From the NCBI GenBank assembly GCA_031554725.1, contig JAVBUZ010000023.1:1-37467 (forward strand): a DNA stretch of 37,467 bases, written 5' to 3'. The stretch is from JAVBUZ01 sp031554725. Its GTDB lineage: Bacteria; Bacillota; Clostridia; Lachnospirales; Lachnospiraceae. The notes below the pieces were generated by a model. The model saw only the letters and a list, made by a program, of their open reading frames with translations. It ran no database searches and had not been told where the DNA came from. Positions 33,765-37,467 of this stretch are shown here, in pieces (positions within the stretch are counted from its first letter, which is position 1; each line of letters starts with the position of its first letter). The position numbers were made by a program, and so were the translations under genes.

Positions 33765-35198
33765 TCAGTTCCTAGCTTCTAATAGCTCATTGCCCCTAAT
33801 ATCAATAACTGGACCGCCAGTTCCTTCAATATATTCCTTGGTAATCGTTACCTTACCAATATTATCATCCTTGGGAATTTCATACATAATATCTAGCATA
33901 AACTCCTCTATAATGGAGCGAAGAGCTCTAGCACCAGTTTCTTTTTCCATCGCCTTTTCAGCAATACTCTCGAGTGCGCCCTCGGTAAATTCTAGCTTAA
34001 CCTCATCAAGCTCTAAAAGCTTCTGATATTGCTTTAATACCGCATTTTTAGGCTCGTTTAGTATCTTCACCATCATTTCCTTACTTAGCCCCTGTAAGGT
34101 AAATACGACTGGCAAACGTCCAATAAACTCTGGAATCATACCAAATTTACGAATATCCTCATTGGTAACCTTAGAGATAATATCCTTATCATCATTAAAG
34201 CGATCCTTTAAATCTGCATTAAAGCCTATCGAAGAATGCTTGCTGAGTCTTTCCTTAATAATTTCGTCTAAATCCGGGAAGGCACCACCACAAATAAATA
34301 AAATATTTCTTGTATTAATGGTTGCTAAAGGAACCATAGCATTTTTACTATTTGCTCCTACTGGAACCTCTACATCTGCACCCTCAAGTAGCTTTAGCAT
34401 CCCCTGCTGTACAGATTCGCCGCTTACATCACGTGAGGTAGTATTTTTCTTTTTAGCAATCTTATCAATTTCATCAATAAAGATAATGCCTCTCTCGGCT
34501 TTTTCCACATCATTATCTGCTGCCGCTAAAAGCTTTGATACTACGCTTTCGATATCATCTCCGATATAGCCTGCTTCCGTAAGAGAGGTTGCATCTGCAA
34601 TTGCTAAAGGCACATCAAGAAGCTTCGCCAAGGTCTTTACAAGATATGTTTTACCACAGCCTGTAGGCCCAATCATAAGCATATTGGATTTTTCTATTTC
34701 AATATCATCCATTGTATTTGTTGCCACACGTTTGTAATGGTTATAAACAGCAACAGATATTACTTTCTTAGCGTGGTCTTGTCCAATAATATATTCATCC
34801 AGGCTTGCCTTAATTTTATGAGGAGCCGGAATATCTTTAATATCTATGGCTGGTTCGGTCTTTTCTTTCTTCTTTTTTAGCTTTTGCTTATTAGGTATTC
34901 CACCTTCACCCTGCAAATCTGCTATATTCAAAAAGCTAATCTTAGGAAATCCCGTTTGGTTTTCCAAATCGTTAAGGTTGGGATTGTTTAGCATTCCCTG
35001 ATAATCAAATTGGCTTACACTATCCATGGTCTTATGCATACAATCGCTACAAACAGAAATATTGTTTGGTAGCTTAAACATTTTTCCTGCCTTGCTTTCT
35101 GGTCTACGACACATAAAGCAAACATCTTCATATGCACTTTCCTTTTTTTCATCTGGAGTATCTTTTTCTACTTCCTCTATATAATCTTTATCTGACAT
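33765..35198 (-). CDS. clpX: ClpX-type AAA+ unfoldase, Lachnospiraceae paralogue
   Basis: A 477-residue ClpX homologue, longer than the usual 410-430. The zinc-binding domain keeps four cysteines (C27, C30, C50, C53). A linker of about 60 residues with a lysine run (KLKKKKEK) precedes the AAA+ core: Walker A GPTGCGKT (177-184), pore loop GYIG (210-213; usually GYVG), Walker B IIFIDEID (238-245) and VSGESVQQGMLKLLEG. SSIGF corresponds to the loop that docks on ClpP. It would unfold proteins for ClpP or act as a chaperone. No clpP or tig is adjacent; a two-gene ABC transporter follows. It is probably a second ClpX with its own substrates. Confidence 0.87.
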   Translation of the reverse strand: MSDKDYIEEVEKDTPDEKKESAYEDVCFMCRRPESKAGKMFKLPNNISVCSDCMHKTMDSVSQFDYQGMLNNPNLNDLENQTGFPKISFLNIADLQGEGGIPNKQKLKKKKEKTEPAIDIKDIPAPHKIKASLDEYIIGQDHAKKVISVAVYNHYKRVATNTMDDIEIEKSNMLMIGPTGCGKTYLVKTLAKLLDVPLAIADATSLTEAGYIGDDIESVVSKLLAAADNDVEKAERGIIFIDEIDKIAKKKNTTSRDVSGESVQQGMLKLLEGADVEVPVGANSKNAMVPLATINTRNILFICGGAFPDLDEIIKERLSKHSSIGFNADLKDRFNDDKDIISKVTNEDIRKFGMIPEFIGRLPVVFTLQGLSKEMMVKILNEPKNAVLKQYQKLLELDEVKLEFTEGALESIAEKAMEKETGARALRSIIEEFMLDIMYEIPKDDNIGKVTITKEYIEGTGGPVIDIRGNELLEARN

Positions 35199-35248
35199 GG
35201 TATTCTTCCTTTTCTATTTTGAATAAATTTATAACTTGCTCTATGAAA

Positions 35249-35277
35249 AGTATAACGAATTCTATGCATGTATACAA
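35249..35277 (-). promoter_or_regulatory. Promoter of the clpX-ABC operon
   Basis: TTGTAT (35277 to 35272) and TATACT (35254 to 35249) are 17 bases apart on the minus strand, about 50 bases before the ATG. Confidence 0.6.
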
Positions 35278-35326
35278 GTTAAGAATTTATAACATTTTAG
35301 TAAAATTTTAACACCAAGACTCTCAT

Positions 35327-35372
35327 AAAAAGATGGCTCCGACACTAATTTAGTGAATCGGAGCCATCTTTT
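35327..35372 (-). terminator. Terminator of the htrA gene
   Basis: AAAAGATGGCTCCGA pairs with TCGGAGCCATCTTTT, with CACTA/TAGTG inside, giving a near-perfect 20-bp stem just after the htrA stop. A/T tails exist on both strands. Confidence 0.9.
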
Positions 35373-35379
35373 ACTATTT

Positions 35380-36747
35380 TTATGAATTATTTGGTTTTTC
35401 ACCAAGTGTAAGACTTAATGTTACCTCTTGATATTCACCGCTTTGATTTCTCATTACCACAAGGTCTACTGTTTCACCTGCACGATAGTATTTTAAGGTT
35501 TCCTGAAGTGTTTCATTGGAGTTAATTTTATTTCCATCAAATTTTACAATGATATCGCCACGCATAAGTCCCGCTTCACTTGCTGGGGTATTTTCTCCAA
35601 CTTCGTATACGTAGATTCCTGTTGGCATACCATATCGCTTTGAATCCTCTGATGTTACATTTTGAAGACGAATTCCAATATATCCTGTTGCGCCATCTTC
35701 TACTAAGCTTCTTGTCACTTTATTCATTAAGTCTTCTAATATCGGCTGTGCTGCAGAGATTGGAATCGCAAATCCCATGCCCTCAACTGTTGAACCACCG
35801 ATTTTACTAGAGTTAATACCAATTACCTCGCCATTGGTATTTAAAAGCGCACCGCCTGAGTTACCAGGATTAATTGCTGCATCCGTTTGAATAAAAGTGC
35901 CTGTTGATCCATCTGACATTGTTACTTCACGGTTAAGAGCACTGATGCAGCCTGTTGAAACTGACTGTCCATAGCCCAAAGCATTTCCAATTGCAATAAC
36001 AGACTCACCAAGATTCAATTCTTCTGACTCACCAAGGGTAGCAATCGCAATCGCATTTTTTGTATCCTCTGTAAGACTAGCTAAAGGTATTGCAACAACT
36101 GCCAAATCCATATCTGGATCACTTCCTTTAACGGATGCTGTTGCACTGCTTCCATCGATAAAATTCACTGTAATTGATGTCGCACTTTCAATTACATGAT
36201 AGTTTGTTGCGATTAAAAGCTCTGTATCATTCTCACCAACAATAATACCGCTTCCACTTCCGGTATCTTCCTGCTTAATGCTTTGACCAAAGTAGTAAAT
36301 CTCATCCACATAAGTATTTACAATGGAAACCATTGCCGGCATAACCTCATCCACTACATCTGAAACACTTCTTGTTGTCGATACATTTTGTGTGAGTGCA
36401 ATACCTGAAGGAGATTCCTCTGTAGCTACAACATTTTGCACGTTGCCACTACTTGTCGTAATAGCAGCAAGAGCGTCCTGCACAATATCACGTACCGATT
36501 CTTCATTTGATTCTGAAATCATTGCTATGATACCGGTACTCTGTCCTACTGCATATGCACCTAAACCAGCAAAAAGGCCAAAACAAAGACCGAAGCTAAT
36601 ACTCGCCATAAGCTTTTTAAAATACTTGCCTGCTTTCTTTTCTTTTTTTACCTTTACCTCTTCTGGTTCGTTTAATCTCATTTGTGGCTCTGTTACTGAT
36701 GTTTCATAGACACCATTTAAACTTGTTTGATTTTCATTGTCATACAT
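35380..36747 (-). CDS. htrA: HtrA/DegP-like membrane-anchored serine protease
   Basis: A 455-residue trypsin-fold protease for quality control of exported proteins. A charged N-terminal cytoplasmic part of about 43 residues is followed by one membrane segment (about 45-75), so the protease domain lies outside the membrane. The triad is H184 (ATNYHVIE), D214 (DPDMDLAVV) and S297 (NPGNSGGAL). One PDZ domain (about 350-450, GYIGIRLQNV...GLMRGDIIVKFDG) ends the protein, as is usual in Firmicutes. Start with GAGGT eight bases upstream. It is a single gene with its own terminator and promoter region. Confidence 0.93.
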   Translation of the reverse strand: MYDNENQTSLNGVYETSVTEPQMRLNEPEEVKVKKEKKAGKYFKKLMASISFGLCFGLFAGLGAYAVGQSTGIIAMISESNEESVRDIVQDALAAITTSSGNVQNVVATEESPSGIALTQNVSTTRSVSDVVDEVMPAMVSIVNTYVDEIYYFGQSIKQEDTGSGSGIIVGENDTELLIATNYHVIESATSITVNFIDGSSATASVKGSDPDMDLAVVAIPLASLTEDTKNAIAIATLGESEELNLGESVIAIGNALGYGQSVSTGCISALNREVTMSDGSTGTFIQTDAAINPGNSGGALLNTNGEVIGINSSKIGGSTVEGMGFAIPISAAQPILEDLMNKVTRSLVEDGATGYIGIRLQNVTSEDSKRYGMPTGIYVYEVGENTPASEAGLMRGDIIVKFDGNKINSNETLQETLKYYRAGETVDLVVMRNQSGEYQEVTLSLTLGEKPNNS

Positions 36748-36798
36748 ATCTTTTACCTCACTTTTAAATAGTATATAGGGAAGTATTATGCCAAAGCC

Positions 36799-36842
36799 AT
36801 ACTCCTTTATTTGCTTGTTATGGCTTGAGTATATACTCCTTT
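36799..36842 (-). promoter_or_regulatory. Repeats in the htrA upstream region
   Basis: AAAGGAGTAT occurs twice on the minus strand (36842 to 36833 and 36808 to 36799), with a perfect GAGTATATACTC palindrome (36827-36838) at the first copy. A TTCACA...TATATA pair 18 bases apart overlaps this copy and may be the promoter. The repeats could bind a stress regulator; this is weak evidence. Confidence 0.3.
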
Positions 36843-36889
36843 TGTGTATATTTTGTGAAGAAAATATGATAAAACGATGTAATTTATTT

Positions 36890-37467
36890 CTACTCTACTG
36901 TTACGGATTTTGCCAAATTTCTTGGCTTATCAACATCACAGCCTTTGCCTACTGCTACGTAATATCCAAAAAGCTGCAAAAGTATAATTGCTAGTGAATT
37001 GGTAAAGTAAGGGCTGGTTTCTGGTATGTATAGTACATAATCAGCTACCTTTTCAATTTCCTTATTTCCTTCACAGGTTAGTGCCATAACAAAAGCACCT
37101 CTTGCTTTTACCTCTACCATATTGCTAATTGATTTTTTATATAGCTCAGGCTGTGTTGATACAGCAACAACCAAGGTACCATCTTCAATAAGGGAAATGG
37201 TTCCATGCTTTAATTCGCCAGCCGCGTAGGCTTCTGAATGTACGTAGGAAATTTCCTTGAGCTTTAGGGAACCTTCTAGAGATATTGCATAATCGATGCC
37301 TCTTCCAATAAAGAAAATATCCTTTGCACCAACATAACGGTTTGCAAATTTCTGAATTTTGCCCTTCTGTCCTAAAAGCATTTCTATCTGATCTGGTAAC
37401 TTACAAATATCTTTTAGTAATTCTTGAAACTTAACCTCTTCAAGAATGCCTTTAGCCTTAGCCATTT
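36890..37467 (-). CDS. glmS: Glutamine--fructose-6-phosphate aminotransferase (isomerising), C-terminal part
   Basis: The last about 190 residues of a protein that is normally about 600 long; the 5' part lies beyond the right edge, and the apparent first ATG near the edge is internal. The visible part is the second SIS (sugar isomerase) domain: SLEGSLKLKEISYVHSEAY, AGELKHGTISLIEDG, and the family C-terminus DVDKPRNLAKSVTVE, whose end carries the conserved K and the sugar-site lid. GlmS makes glucosamine-6-phosphate for peptidoglycan and other amino sugars. No terminator with a U tract is evident in the 142 bases after its stop, so readthrough toward htrA cannot be excluded. Confidence 0.95.
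   Translation of the reverse strand, partial: MAKAKGILEEVKFQELLKDICKLPDQIEMLLGQKGKIQKFANRYVGAKDIFFIGRGIDYAISLEGSLKLKEISYVHSEAYAAGELKHGTISLIEDGTLVVAVSTQPELYKKSISNMVEVKARGAFVMALTCEGNKEIEKVADYVLYIPETSPYFTNSLAIILLQLFGYYVAVGKGCDVDKPRNLAKSVTVE

Noticed and set aside
33765..35198. Canonical clpX of a clpPX operon
   Set aside because: No clpP, tig or lon is adjacent, and linker length and pore loop differ from the housekeeping form.
1..37467. CRISPR array, tRNA or rRNA genes, transposase or phage genes
   Set aside because: No regularly spaced repeats, cloverleaf or rRNA sequence, and no recombinase or structural phage protein could be found on either strand.

Overview
The window reads as low-GC Firmicutes chromosome, most probably a Lachnospiraceae (Clostridium cluster XIVa) bacterium. 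This is inferred from AT-rich intergenic DNA, strong AGGAGG-type ribosome sites, a methionine T-box leader, a second clpX of the type common in that family, and a GPH symporter with several cytoplasmic glycoside hydrolases. No tRNA, rRNA, CRISPR array, transposase or phage gene was seen. Most genes lie on the minus strand.

Region 1 (1-308): the first codons of a Phd/YefM-type antitoxin run off the left edge. A good promoter lies upstream, with a 12-bp inverted repeat placed as an operator, followed by the terminator of the next unit. Region 2 (309-11785): a plant-glycoside utilisation locus. An AraC-type regulator on the plus strand diverges from a minus-strand operon encoding a GH2 enzyme, a GH1 enzyme, a TIM-barrel sugar isomerase, a GPH sugar:cation symporter, a GH78 alpha-L-rhamnosidase and a second GH1 enzyme. 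None of the hydrolases has a signal peptide, so intact rhamnosylated glycosides are probably imported and dismantled inside the cell. A 153-bp element with perfect 15-bp inverted ends splits the operon.

Region 3 (11778-15825): cysK-metN-metI and metQ (sulfur amino acid supply) behind a T-box leader whose specifier I read as AUG (methionine). metQ is separated by an inverted repeat that holds its own candidate promoter. Region 4 (15834-20140): an orphan GtrII-family membrane protein, then aroA (EPSP synthase) and a carbamate kinase on the plus strand, ending in a bidirectional terminator.

Region 5 (20139-29352): a surface-polysaccharide operon read on the minus strand as GT4, Wzy-like polymerase, Wzx-like flippase, GT8, a Wzz-like co-polymerase carrying a collapsed BY-kinase domain, GT4, a GtrII-family protein and an LspA-type signal peptidase II. 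No initiating phosphoglycosyl transferase and no separate tyrosine kinase or phosphatase is present. Region 6 (29414-37467): a GC-richer SDR oxidoreductase, a Csp-like subtilisin protease, an operon of a ClpX paralogue with a two-gene ABC exporter, a membrane-anchored HtrA protease, and the C-terminal part of glmS running off the right edge.

The most unusual items are the Wzz protein with a deleted kinase domain, the LspA paralogue ending the polysaccharide operon, the methionine T-box on cysK-metNI, the inverted-repeat element inside the glycoside operon, and the methionine-rich segments in the GH2 and GH1 enzymes.
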